Below the pieces are notes generated by a model. It was not told the DNA's origin. It did not search any database and was given only the letters and a program-made list of their open reading frames with translations. Shown in pieces: positions 1-7,698 of a DNA stretch of 44,550 nucleotides. A program made the translations under genes and the position numbers. Source of the stretch: Aphanocapsa lilacina HA4352-LM1 (GTDB taxonomy: Bacteria; Cyanobacteriota; Cyanobacteriia; Gloeobacterales; Gloeobacteraceae); assembly GCA_019359725.1 (NCBI GenBank), contig JAHHGR010000037.1, positions 1 to 44,550 of the forward strand. Direction: 5' to 3'. How positions within the stretch are numbered: position 1 is the first letter of the stretch; each line of letters begins with the position of its first letter.

Positions 1-148
1 GCAATGTTGCATGTGTCAGGAAGTCAGTTATGTGCATTGGCTGGGAAAATTGCTGGGCAGCTGGAGGCGCAGGGTCTGGCCCCTCGAACTGTGTGCAAGC
101 GTTCACTGATTCAACACTTCTGGGTTTTGACGAAAGAACTTCGTTCAT
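1..148 (-). CDS. Partial CDS running off the left edge, function unknown
   Basis: An open minus-strand frame starts at an ATG (146-148) and stays open to the window edge, giving about 49 codons (begins MNEVLSSKPRSVESV). A good ribosome-binding site, AAGGA, lies 6 bases upstream of the ATG (minus strand AAAGGATCGCAA-ATG). The visible part is polar with a proline/alanine-rich stretch and no motif I recognise. The frame is short, so it could be chance, but the Shine-Dalgarno and lack of stops favour a real gene whose body lies to the left of the window. Confidence 0.45.
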   Translation of the reverse strand, partial: MNEVLSSKPRSVESVNACTQFEGPDPAPPAAQQFSQPMHITDFLTHATL

Positions 149-249
149 TTGCGATCCTTTTTATGCATACAAAAACTAACAAACCGACGCGCCAGGCTCC
201 ACTCGGCCTAACGGAGTTTGAGAGGCTGCCGCAGCAAGGCAGGTAAATA

Positions 250-417
250 GCGCCAGAATCTGGAAAATATTGCAAATGTTTGACCATCGATACGAGCGGC
301 GGTGGTGATCGGCTTGGGAAGCTGCCGGTTCATCTCCTCTGCAAAAACGTGGTAGCGGAAGCGAAAGATGGCATCGCGCTCCGCGGCGGTCGTGGCAATT
401 TTGACGTGGATAGCCAT
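250..417 (-). pseudogene. Truncated, frameshifted copy of the neighbouring acyltransferase
   Basis: The first ~34 codons from the ATG at 417 (MAIHVKIATTAAERDAIFRF...) align closely with the start of the acyltransferase domain of the gene just upstream (QVKMAATDAEREAIFRFRY), at both protein and DNA level. After the shared LP the match moves to another frame: skipping one base near 312-315 restores DHHRRSYR, which resembles DHRHQRV of the neighbour. Similarity then decays and the open frame ends at 208. I read this as the N-terminal remnant of a tandem duplicate that lost one base and then its 3' part. Its ATG lies 4 bases beyond the stop of the intact gene. Confidence 0.7.
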
Positions 418-421
418 GGAT

Positions 422-1567
422 TCAACTGTGGAGAACGGCTGTGGGCAGAAATCGGCTGCACGGCTCCTGCAGGAGATTCGTGCGCAGTTGACAGATGGCC
501 TGGGGGTGCTTGTGCTGGTGGTGGGCAACGGCCTGCTCCGGCAAGACCAGTAGGTAAACTTCGCTGAGGGTGACCGCCTGCCCGACGGCGCAGCAGGAGG
601 CCAAAAGGCCTTCGGCACCGAAACATTCGCCGCTTGAGAGCACATCGGGCGGCCTGTCGAAGTTGCCCGGGTAGTACAGCGCGACTGTGCCGGAGATGAC
701 GACGTAAAGCGACCCGAGCAGGTCTCCTCGCTGCACGATGATCCTGCCCGCTCGCACCCGGTGGAGGAGCGCGTGTCTGAGAATCGCTCTGGCGTCCACC
801 TCGCTCAGCCCCTGCAGCATCCGGATGGCCCGTTCGGGTGGACCACCCAAAAGCCGGCACAGTTGGGACCAGCGCTGTTCGGGCGACAGCGTCCGCGCGG
901 GAGCAAATTCCGGCGGCGCGGGAAATTGCTCCGAAAACCAGGTGCCGTCTGCAGCGCGGTTGGCAAAGCGGTGCGCCTCGCGGGCGAAAGGAGAACCGAC
1001 CGAGTGCAGGTGCTCCACATCCTCGCCCACGCAGACCATCGGCGCCATCAGGCCGAGCGCGTGGTTCACGTCGAGATAATTATTCACATAGCGTCGGTAG
1101 CCGAAGTGTTCGTACATCTCAATCTGGTGGAAGCGGCTCAGTAAAAAGTCGAAGCGCAGGCCCTCCTCGCGGCCGTGGCGGTAGGCGGCGACGGCCAGCC
1201 GCGCGGCCATCGGGCTGTGGCGAAAGCGGTGGTCGACCATAAAACGGCTGCTCAAAGAGAGTGCGTTTGGGGCTATCCCGGCAAACCGTTCCAGGGCAAA
1301 CGCCTCGCGCCATTCGGAAGGACAATGGTCGAAATCAACGGTATTCCTGCGCAGCGTGGCCACCACTTCGCCCTGCTCAGCGATGTAGAACAACACCGCA
1401 CTCTCGTCGTGTCGATCGCACACGCGCTGGTGGCGGTGGTCGGTGTGGGGAAGCCACATGTTCATTTCCTGGATGTAGACGCGGTAGCGAAAGCGGAAGA
1501 TGGCTTCGCGCTCCGCGTCGGTAGCGGCCATTTTGACCTGCGGCAGTATTCGGTTCTGGGCGACCAT
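422..1567 (-). CDS. GNAT-like (FeeM-type) acyltransferase fused to a cyclic-nucleotide-binding domain
   Basis: The N-terminal ~215 residues look like the N-acyl amino acid synthase/autoinducer-synthase branch of the GNAT fold: the opening DAEREAIFRFRYRVYIQEMN is typical, followed by the core VVATLRRN and LERFAGIAP segments. The last ~110 residues resemble a CRP-type cNMP-binding beta-roll (HRVRAGRIIVQRGDLLGSLY, then VVISGTVALYY and SGECFGAEGLL). I see no DNA-binding helix-turn-helix after it, and the Arg-containing phosphate-binding cassette is not clear. The ATG at 1567 (MVAQNRILPQ) is chosen because the degenerate duplicate downstream begins at the equivalent place; an in-frame ATG at 1648 adds 27 residues. 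Family knowledge suggests acyl transfer from acyl-ACP to an amine. The substrate and the regulating ligand are unknown. Confidence 0.75.
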   Translation of the reverse strand: MVAQNRILPQVKMAATDAEREAIFRFRYRVYIQEMNMWLPHTDHRHQRVCDRHDESAVLFYIAEQGEVVATLRRNTVDFDHCPSEWREAFALERFAGIAPNALSLSSRFMVDHRFRHSPMAARLAVAAYRHGREEGLRFDFLLSRFHQIEMYEHFGYRRYVNNYLDVNHALGLMAPMVCVGEDVEHLHSVGSPFAREAHRFANRAADGTWFSEQFPAPPEFAPARTLSPEQRWSQLCRLLGGPPERAIRMLQGLSEVDARAILRHALLHRVRAGRIIVQRGDLLGSLYVVISGTVALYYPGNFDRPPDVLSSGECFGAEGLLASCCAVGQAVTLSEVYLLVLPEQAVAHHQHKHPQAICQLRTNLLQEPCSRFLPTAVLHS

Positions 1568-1648
1568 GGCTGTGTAAAACTCCAACTGCCCAACAACGCG
1601 ACAAACGCCGGTAGATTGATCGCCCAGGACGGAATCATTTTTCAGCAT

Positions 1649-1867
1649 TGGGCACCGGCACCGGCCATTAGCCCTGACGCCAATTGAGTGGTGCAGGATA
1701 ATCTATACTGTTTGACGGAGGTTTCGGATGCTTTGTGTTTCGGGTTCTAGAGCAGAGCCACAGCCACGCTCATCTGGGTTGCGAAGCCTGCCAGAAATGC
1801 CACGCTCCTGAGCACCGGTACTCCCAGGATGTACGCTGCTGTGGCTGAAGCACCCACAGGCTCGGAT
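1649..1867. other. Intergenic region with no supported gene
   Basis: This 219-bp stretch separates the Rpn-type gene from the acyltransferase on the minus strand. Two short frames are present (a 36-codon hydrophobic minus-strand frame ending at 1747, and a 7-codon plus-strand frame near 1729), but neither has a convincing ribosome-binding site. It presumably holds the promoter of the acyltransferase gene; no clear -35/-10 pair was recognised. Confidence 0.4.
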
Positions 1868-2722
1868 TTACAACAGCCGCTCAAAGCTCTGCAGGTCCGG
1901 CGCATCCAGAACAGCCTCCGCCAACTGCTCCAGTTTGTCCAACTCGGTAATCCCTTCCAGGCGGGTAAGAAGTGCTTCCGGCAGCGGGCCAAAGCGGTGG
2001 GTGAGCAGACGCACCAGTACCCGCCGTTGCCCTTCCTGTCGGCCTTCCTGTCGGCCTTCCTGACGCCCTTCCTGACGCCCTTCCTGACGGCCTTCTTCGA
2101 GAATCTGTTGATAGACCACCGACTGGCGCATCTTCCCTTCCTCAAATACCCGATTCAACAAACCCAACTCGTATCTTAGACCCGCCAGGATCTTCACCCG
2201 AATGGCCACATCCTGGCGCTTGGGCTCCTCTATCGTATCGAGCCGGGCCGCCACCCGGCGCAGCAACGCCTCGGGGGACTGAGCACGCGCCAGGGGGGCC
2301 AACGGCAACAACGCCGGGTCGGACAGCAGCACCGCCGGGTCCTCCTCCCACAGCCGCACCACCCGATAGCGATGAATGGTCGTCGGACTGGCGTACGCCT
2401 CGGCGATCTCGGTGGTGACTGGGGGCGGCGTGAGCAAAATGGCGATCTGCTGCACCGGCAGGCGATGGGTGCGCGTCAGGCGTACGGAGTAGTCGAGCAT
2501 GCGCAGCGGCAGCGGTGGCTCCGATTCGTACTCGGTCTGAAACTCAAGATGGAGGATGCCGCCACCCACGCTCAAAAACAGCACACTGTCCGCCCGGATC
2601 GGCTCGATGCTCAGCTCGGTTTTGAGCACGCTCACCTGCGGCGGCGCTTCCCCGAGCAGCCAGGTGATGAAGGAGGCCGGCGACTGTTCGGCGAGCAGTT
2701 TGCACAGGTTGTCGTAGGACAC
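1868..2722 (-). CDS. Rpn/PD-(D/E)XK-type putative nuclease with EGRQ-repeat tail
   Basis: The 284-residue protein has the hallmarks of the cyanobacterial Rpn/transposase-like nuclease family: the opening SYDNLCKLLAEQSPASF, a nuclease core with TELSIEPIRADSVLFL and GGGILHLEFQTE (acidic residues and the E-F-Q element), and a C-terminal helical tail. The GTG at 2722 is chosen because the family normally begins M-S-Y-D-N-L and an AGAGGA Shine-Dalgarno precedes it; a longer frame reaching 2854 lacks family similarity. Near the C-terminus the peptide EGRQ is repeated five times in a row, encoded by a perfect 12-bp periodic array. Rpn proteins are linked to RecA-independent recombination or phage defence in other bacteria; a role here is inferred only. 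The gene sits alone between signalling genes, as these mobile-like genes often do. Confidence 0.8.
   Translation of the reverse strand: MSYDNLCKLLAEQSPASFITWLLGEAPPQVSVLKTELSIEPIRADSVLFLSVGGGILHLEFQTEYESEPPLPLRMLDYSVRLTRTHRLPVQQIAILLTPPPVTTEIAEAYASPTTIHRYRVVRLWEEDPAVLLSDPALLPLAPLARAQSPEALLRRVAARLDTIEEPKRQDVAIRVKILAGLRYELGLLNRVFEEGKMRQSVVYQQILEEGRQEGRQEGRQEGRQEGRQEGQRRVLVRLLTHRFGPLPEALLTRLEGITELDKLEQLAEAVLDAPDLQSFERLL
2031..2090. repeat. Five tandem 12-bp units coding EGRQ
   Basis: On the plus strand the unit CCTTCCTG(T/A)CG(G/C) occurs five times without gaps, followed by a decayed sixth unit. The repeat is in phase with the Rpn-type gene on the opposite strand and encodes EGRQ per unit. Unit length is a multiple of three, so copy-number change keeps the frame. 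Confidence 0.9.
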
Positions 2723-2857
2723 CTTTTCCTCTTGCGCACCGCACCGCATTCTCCCATGCCGAGGGCGATAGTCGGTCGGCAACCACGGGAGGAGTGCTTG
2801 GGCTGCTGCCGAACGGTTGGACTCGCTCTGGTTTGCTTTAAGGAAGCAGTACAAACA

Positions 2858-4180
2858 TCACGGTAGCTGGGCCAGTGCCCGCCGCCGCATCTTTTCTACC
2901 TGCCTTGTGAGATCGGCCAGCAGCCGCTGGCAACGCTCGTCCCCGCGCAAACCGGCAAAGATGGGATCGGTTTGCAGCGTGTGCACGTCGCGGTAGCCGT
3001 TTTTGATCGCTTCGCGCAGCCGGTCCAGCGCCGCTTCGTGCTCCCCCCGCAGGGCGTGAATCACTGCCATATCTCGAAAGTACAGCCATTCTTCATTGCC
3101 CTCGGCAACGCGCTTGCGGTCAAAATCCAGACTCTGCGCGAGCAGGCGGTGCGCCCGCTGCGGTTGATTTTCCTGAAGGGCGAGATACCCGAGGGCGGTC
3201 CGTGCCCGCAAACTGGTGTCGACCGCATCCTCCAAGTCGGTGGTCTCGGTGAGCTTGAGCAACTTTTCGTAGTAGCGGCGCGACTGTTCCCAGCGCCCGC
3301 TCAGCCGCTCCGCCGTCCCCGCCAGACTCAAAGCCTCCGCGTTGTTCGGCTCCTCTTTAAGCACTTGCAGGACGAGCTGTCGGGCCTCATCGTACTGCCT
3401 CCGACGCAGGTAAGCGCGGCCACGGCTCACCTGCAGTCTCGCTCCATCCGGGATGAGGGCAAGACCCTTATCGATCCAGACATCGCCCTTTGCGGCTTCT
3501 CCCAGCAGCCAGTAGTAGGAAGCAATCGAGCGATAACAACCGATGCACAGCGGATTGACCCTGACCGCCTTTTTCATCCAGTACAGACCTTCGTCCAACC
3601 TGCCGAGGCTGGCTAGGATGGCCGAGTAGTTGTACATTGCCGAGTAGAAATTCGGGTTCAAGTCGATGGCCCGGCGATACTCCGCCATCGCCTGGGGCTG
3701 GAGGCGCAGTTCCATCTGCGAGTGACAGGCAGCCATGGCGTTGTGGGCCTCGGCCAGACCCGGCTCCAGGGCAACGGCGCGGCCCGCCTCCCGACAGGCG
3801 GCCTCGCGCGACGACACCGCACCGCCGTAGATAAACCGGTTGAGATAGCCGACGGCCAATCCGCTTCGGGCAAGGGCGAAGTCGGGGTCGAGGGCCAGGG
3901 CCTGTTTGAAAAAACCGATCGCGTATTCGTTGTCTTTGACCGTAAAGCGGTTGTTGTACTCGCGCCCGCGCAGAAAGTACTGGTAGGCTATGGCATTTTG
4001 GGCAGGCGCGCGCGCCAAGCGGATCTTTTCCTCGGGAGTCAGCTTTGCTTGCATAGCGGCGGCAATCCGCTGCGCCACTTCTGTCTGGATCGCAAAAATA
4101 TCTCGCAATGTGCGCTCGTACTGCTCCGCCCACAGCTGGGTGCCGCTGCGGGGGTCCACCAGCCGGGCGGCGATGCGCAC
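2858..4180 (-). CDS. TPR-repeat C-terminal half of a split Ser/Thr kinase gene
   Basis: This 440-residue frame begins inside the FlgO/TolB-like linker found in TPR kinases (MRIAARLVDPRSGTQLWAEQ, then IFAIQTEVAQRIAAAM) and continues with about nine tetratricopeptide-like helical pairs (for example YQYFLRGREYNNR, FFKQALALDPDFALARSGLA). It ends KMRRRALAQLP. The only start in the frame is a GTG at 4180, which is a mid-domain residue in homologues, so this is probably not an independent gene: the upstream kinase frame ends just past here in a different phase. The TPR part should serve protein-protein interaction in the parent receptor kinase. If translated, it would need re-initiation or frameshifting. 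Confidence 0.75.
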   Translation of the reverse strand: MRIAARLVDPRSGTQLWAEQYERTLRDIFAIQTEVAQRIAAAMQAKLTPEEKIRLARAPAQNAIAYQYFLRGREYNNRFTVKDNEYAIGFFKQALALDPDFALARSGLAVGYLNRFIYGGAVSSREAACREAGRAVALEPGLAEAHNAMAACHSQMELRLQPQAMAEYRRAIDLNPNFYSAMYNYSAILASLGRLDEGLYWMKKAVRVNPLCIGCYRSIASYYWLLGEAAKGDVWIDKGLALIPDGARLQVSRGRAYLRRRQYDEARQLVLQVLKEEPNNAEALSLAGTAERLSGRWEQSRRYYEKLLKLTETTDLEDAVDTSLRARTALGYLALQENQPQRAHRLLAQSLDFDRKRVAEGNEEWLYFRDMAVIHALRGEHEAALDRLREAIKNGYRDVHTLQTDPIFAGLRGDERCQRLLADLTRQVEKMRRRALAQLP

Positions 4181-5493
4181 GCGCCCGCCCGATCGGAGAC
4201 GACCGTGAGCGCCGCCACCTTGCCCAGTTGGGTGGTGAGGCTGAGGGTGAGTCCATCGGCGAGGCGATCGTCATCCGTGCTGCCCTGCTCGCTAAAAGGC
4301 AGCACCACCACCGTTTTGCCGGAGGCCGCCCTGAAGCGCTCCTGCAGCAGCAACCCACTACAACCGGCCGCCAGGACCAGTGCCGCCGCAGTGAGAGCGG
4401 CGCTCAGCCGGTGTCGGCCGAGGAACTTGCGGGTGCGGTAGAGCCGGCCTTCGCAGGCGGTGACCGGCCGACCGTCCAGATAATTTCTGATATCCGCGGC
4501 GAAGGCATCGACCGACAGGTAGCGCCTTTGGGGCTCCACGGACATCGCTTTGCAGGCGATGCTATCCAGTTCTTGAAGTTGATTGGATGGGGCTTTGGCA
4601 GCAGGTTTCCGCACGGAGTACGGGGGCCGGTCGCCGTGGCGCAGTTCGTAGAGCACCACCCCCAGGGCGTAGATGTCGGTCATCGGGGTGATGGCCCCTC
4701 CGTGCAGCTGCTCGGGCGCGGCGTACTCGGGGGTGAGCGCCCCGGCTGTGATCCCGGCGGGCTGTGCGCTGCTGCCCCCCGGTGGCCAACTCTCCGGGCG
4801 CTCCAGCAACTTGGCGACTCCAAAATCGAGCAAGCGGGGCACCCCGGCGGCGCTCACCAGGATATTGCCGGGCTTGAGATCGCGGTGGACGATGCGCCGC
4901 CCGTGGGCGTAAGCCACCGCCTCGCACACCCCCAAAAACAGCTCCAGCCGGGGGCGCACAGCCAGACGGCGCCGGGCGCAGTAGCTGTCGATCGGCTCAC
5001 CGTCGATGTAGTCCATCACCAGGTAGGGCAATCCCCCGGCGGTCGTGCCGCCGTCGACGAGCCGGGCGATGTGCGGGTGATCGAGATCCGCGAGGATCTG
5101 CCGCTCCAGGCGGAAGCGCTCCACCAGCGGTTCGCTGCCAAGCTCGGCGCGCAGGACTTTGATTGCGACTTGCTTGGAGTACTGCGCGTCTGAGCGCTCC
5201 GCCAGATAGACGCTGCCCATTCCGCCCTGGCCGAGTTTGCCCACCACCCGATAGGGGCCGAGATGCTCCCCGACCTGCAGAGTCGGTCTGTGTTCCTCCA
5301 GCAGTTGAATTCCAGGGCGGTGCAAAAAGTTTTCGCTCTCCCGGTGGTGCTCCAGCAGCGAAAGGACCTCCGCCAGCATCTGCGCGGACTGCGCGCAGGA
5401 GCGCTCCAAAAAAGTCCGCCGCTCACCGACAGGTTTTTCGAGCGCCTCGGCGAACAGGTTTTTGATTCGCTGCCACTGTTCGGTCGTCAACAC
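4039..5493 (-). CDS. Membrane Ser/Thr protein kinase, frameshifted before its TPR region
   Basis: The Hanks-type kinase domain is intact: glycine loop GQGGMGSVY (88-96), VAIK lysine at 112, HRDLKPGN (203-210), DFG (223-225) and APEQ. About 75 residues precede it, as usual for this family (opening EQWQRIKNLFAEALEKP). A single membrane segment follows near residues 365-385 (LSAALTAAALVLAAGCSGLL), then the start of the periplasmic FlgO/TolB-like linker (GKTVVVLPF...DDDRLADGLT). After VVSDR, about residue 432, the frame leaves the family sequence and ends in an unrelated Arg/Ser-rich tail. The family sequence resumes in another frame (SGGRVRIAARLVDP). The start is a GTG at 5493. It lies 98 bp downstream of an ECF-like sigma gene, a pairing common for this kinase type. 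Confidence 0.85.
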   Translation of the reverse strand: MLTTEQWQRIKNLFAEALEKPVGERRTFLERSCAQSAQMLAEVLSLLEHHRESENFLHRPGIQLLEEHRPTLQVGEHLGPYRVVGKLGQGGMGSVYLAERSDAQYSKQVAIKVLRAELGSEPLVERFRLERQILADLDHPHIARLVDGGTTAGGLPYLVMDYIDGEPIDSYCARRRLAVRPRLELFLGVCEAVAYAHGRRIVHRDLKPGNILVSAAGVPRLLDFGVAKLLERPESWPPGGSSAQPAGITAGALTPEYAAPEQLHGGAITPMTDIYALGVVLYELRHGDRPPYSVRKPAAKAPSNQLQELDSIACKAMSVEPQRRYLSVDAFAADIRNYLDGRPVTACEGRLYRTRKFLGRHRLSAALTAAALVLAAGCSGLLLQERFRAASGKTVVVLPFSEQGSTDDDRLADGLTLSLTTQLGKVAALTVVSDRAGACASPPGWWTPAAAPSCGRSSTSAHCEIFLRSRQKWRSGLPPLCKQS

Positions 5494-5591
5494 GATTGCA
5501 CTTCGACTAGAGAGATATCGGGTGTCGGGGCCACAACCGTTACTCGTCGGGTTTCTCCTGCCTGCCGTTGTCTGGACAAGCGCAAACCGCT

Positions 5592-6212
5592 CTAACCTTG
5601 GGCGCGGCCCGCACCAACCGACTCCTCACCCAGTTCCCGACGCAGCCAGGCGCGCGCGAAGCTCCAGCGGCGGGTCACCGCCCCTGCCGATAGACCCAGT
5701 ACTGCGGCCGTCTCCTGGATGGTCAGACCGGCGAAATAGCGCAGCTCGACCACCCGGCACTCCTCGGGCGAGTGGATAGCCAGCCGCTCCAGTGCCGCAT
5801 CCAGGCTCACCAAATCTAGATCGGCCTCCGGCGCGCTTGCTGAGAGGGATTCATCCAAAGTCAGCAGGCATGCTCCACTGCCACGCTTGTGTCGGGAGCG
5901 GGCGCGGGCGTGATCGACAAGTACCCGCCGCATCAGGTGGATCGCCACCCCAAAGAAGTGGGCGCGGTTCTGCCAGCCCTGGTGCTGGTCGATGAGCCGC
6001 AGATAGGCCTCGTTGACGAGGGCCGTCGGCTGCAGGGTGTGTCCGCAGCGCTCCGAGCGCAATAGATGCCGCGCCAATCGGCGCAGCTCGCCTTCAATTA
6101 GTGGCGCTAGGCGGTCGAGAGCCTGCCGGTCTCCGCGCTGCCAGTTGTGCAGCAGTTGTGTCAGTTCACCCTTCGCCCCAACCTGGTAACTACAGTTTTC
6201 AACGGTACCCAT
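5592..6212 (-). CDS. ECF-like RNA polymerase sigma factor (Sigma70_ECF/TIGR02999 type)
   Basis: The 206-residue protein matches the ECF-like subfamily best known from planctomycetes and acidobacteria: region 2 with EGELRRLARHLLRSER, HTLQPTALVNEAYLRL and FFGVAIHLMRRVLVDHARAR, and region 4 with PEECRVVELRYFAGLTIQE followed by the helix-turn-helix TAAVLGLSAGAVTRRWSFAR. These factors have no obvious anti-sigma and usually sit next to a Ser/Thr kinase-TPR gene, exactly as here (kinase starts 98 bp downstream, same strand). The ATG at 6212 has a GGAG ribosome-binding site 9 bases upstream. The factor probably works with the adjacent kinase; with that gene split, the pathway may be impaired. Confidence 0.9.
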   Translation of the reverse strand: MGTVENCSYQVGAKGELTQLLHNWQRGDRQALDRLAPLIEGELRRLARHLLRSERCGHTLQPTALVNEAYLRLIDQHQGWQNRAHFFGVAIHLMRRVLVDHARARSRHKRGSGACLLTLDESLSASAPEADLDLVSLDAALERLAIHSPEECRVVELRYFAGLTIQETAAVLGLSAGAVTRRWSFARAWLRRELGEESVGAGRAQG

Positions 6213-6574
6213 GCGCCGATACTCCAGCGATGCGCGAAAAAGTCTACCTAACGCATACGACGGTAGAACCCGTCAGCCGTCCTAAATCGGGCCAGTCGCC
6301 ATGTTGCATAGCGGCCGCAAGGACGAATCCAGAAGTGTTAGGACCGGGAGCCGGTCTCCAAAAGGGGAGCCGGAAGGATATACTTATTTGTTTGAATACT
6401 GCCGGGCAAAGCGGGGGGAAAGTCCGTGCCCAGCGCTATGGAGCGCTTGTCATTTCCAGTTGCCCTGACTGTAGAGGGGCGCTGCTCGGGGATTTGCTCC
6501 GGGTGTCGCTTAAATGTCAAAGATTATTCCGTTCGATTTGCAAAGACCGTATGGACCTGTCGGTGGCTTTGCTA
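6213..6574. other. Intergenic region between sigma-factor and BTAD-regulator genes
   Basis: About 360 bp lie between the two minus-strand genes. No convincing gene is seen; the short open frames on either strand run into antisense of neighbours. A small inverted repeat AGCGC-tatgga-GCGCT is present around 6433-6448. The part just upstream of 6212 should contain the sigma-factor promoter and the part just after 6575 the 3' end of the regulator transcript. Confidence 0.4.
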
Positions 6575-7390
6575 TTAGGGGACTTCGCCCCGACGCAACT
6601 CCTCATACAGGCGGGTGGTCTCGGCGGCCGGCGGGGAACCCAACTCCCGACGCAGCAGGTGCACCAGGGACTGGTACTGCCGCAGGGCGAGGCCCGCTTC
6701 ACCGAGGCGGGCGTAACAGCGCATCAGTTCGCGGTGGGCGCGCTCCAATAGGTTGTCGCAGGTGACGATACGGCGGTAGACGTCGGCGGCCTGCAGACTC
6801 TGTCCGGTGGTGCTCAACAGTTGCCCCAGGGCAAACAGCGCTTCGACAAACCGCCTGTGCAGTTCCTCCCGCCTCGGCAGGCACCAATCGCTCTGGATCA
6901 GCCCTTCGAGCAATTCGCCCTCGTAGAGACCCACGGCCGCTTCGAAGCAGGCGATCGCCCGCTCGGGGGCACCGTCCTCCAGCCGCTTGCCCTCGGCAAA
7001 GTGGGCCTCGAACTCCTCGACGTCGAACCAGTAAGGCAAGCAGCGATTAAAGGCATAGCGCTGGTGTTCATAGACAATCCACTCCGCCGGGCCGAGGGCA
7101 CGGCGCAGATGGTGCAAAGTCGTATGGAAACTGCGGCGCAACTGCAGCGACGAAGCGTCGGGCCACAGCGCCAGGCCGAGTTGCTCCTTGGTGGCAAAGC
7201 GGCGCAGCAACAGGCAAAAAAACAGCTCCCTGGGCCTCGCGTAGGTCCAGTCGGCGGCGGTAAGGGTGTACTCGCCCCGGTACACCGAGGCCGCACCCAG
7301 GGCGTGGATTCGCAGCGGCGGCAGCATTCCGCTCCGCTCGGCCCCGTCTACCGGCGGGTGATACGAAGTCTTCCAGGGCAGCTTCTGCAC
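6575..7390 (-). CDS. BTAD-domain (SARP/DnrI-type) transcriptional regulator
   Basis: The 271-residue protein has a winged-helix segment in the first ~115 residues (ARPRELFFCLLLRRFATKEQ, LRRSFHTTLHHLRRALG) and a C-terminal bacterial transcriptional activation domain made of TPR-like helices (WFDVEEFEAHFAEG, LYEGELLEGLIQSDWCLPRR, ELMRCYARLGEAGLALRQYQ). This is the SARP/BTAD layout without extra ATPase modules. The GTG at 7390 is supported by an AAGGA ribosome-binding site 7 bases upstream. It is divergent from the SRPBCC-rhodanese gene at 7699, making that gene a natural candidate target; this is inference from position. Confidence 0.85.
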   Translation of the reverse strand: MQKLPWKTSYHPPVDGAERSGMLPPLRIHALGAASVYRGEYTLTAADWTYARPRELFFCLLLRRFATKEQLGLALWPDASSLQLRRSFHTTLHHLRRALGPAEWIVYEHQRYAFNRCLPYWFDVEEFEAHFAEGKRLEDGAPERAIACFEAAVGLYEGELLEGLIQSDWCLPRREELHRRFVEALFALGQLLSTTGQSLQAADVYRRIVTCDNLLERAHRELMRCYARLGEAGLALRQYQSLVHLLRRELGSPPAAETTRLYEELRRGEVP

Positions 7391-7698
7391 AAGTGTCCTT
7401 CCCTTCGGCGCCCTGCGCCGTGCGAAACGTCAAACGCTACCTTAAATACGAAATCACCCGACCGGCGGGATCGTTTAGCGCCAGGGATATTTTGAGAAAC
7501 CGACTTTCTGGGTGTGCAGAAGCGGGACGGGCGGCAGATTTTTTGGTATCTATTCCTGAAGAGATAGTTCCTTCAGCGATTAGATACATGCCCCGAGCGG
7601 GACGAACCCAACATTTCTCACCTGCGGTGGATGGAGAAGGTAACTTGTCTTGTAAAGCTGGGTGTAACAAGCAATTAAACCTGATTCAGGAGGCATTC
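7391..7698. promoter_or_regulatory. Divergent intergenic region, regulator versus SRPBCC-rhodanese
   Basis: This 308-bp region separates the divergent BTAD-regulator and SRPBCC-rhodanese genes and must hold both promoters. It is less GC-rich than its surroundings. Close to the plus-strand gene, CTTGT and ACAAG form a small dyad (around 7646-7675) in an AT-rich stretch. The plus-strand frame stays open through most of the region but lacks protein-like sequence before 7699. Confidence 0.45.

Noticed and set aside
4..246. 80-codon plus-strand frame at the left edge
   Set aside because: No ribosome-binding site or protein-like pattern; it is antisense to a frame with a good site (1-148) and to the acyltransferase pseudogene.
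1747..1857. 36-codon hydrophobic minus-strand frame (GTG at 1857) after the Rpn-type gene
   Set aside because: Overlaps nothing important but has no Shine-Dalgarno, and its hydrophobicity can arise by chance in this composition.
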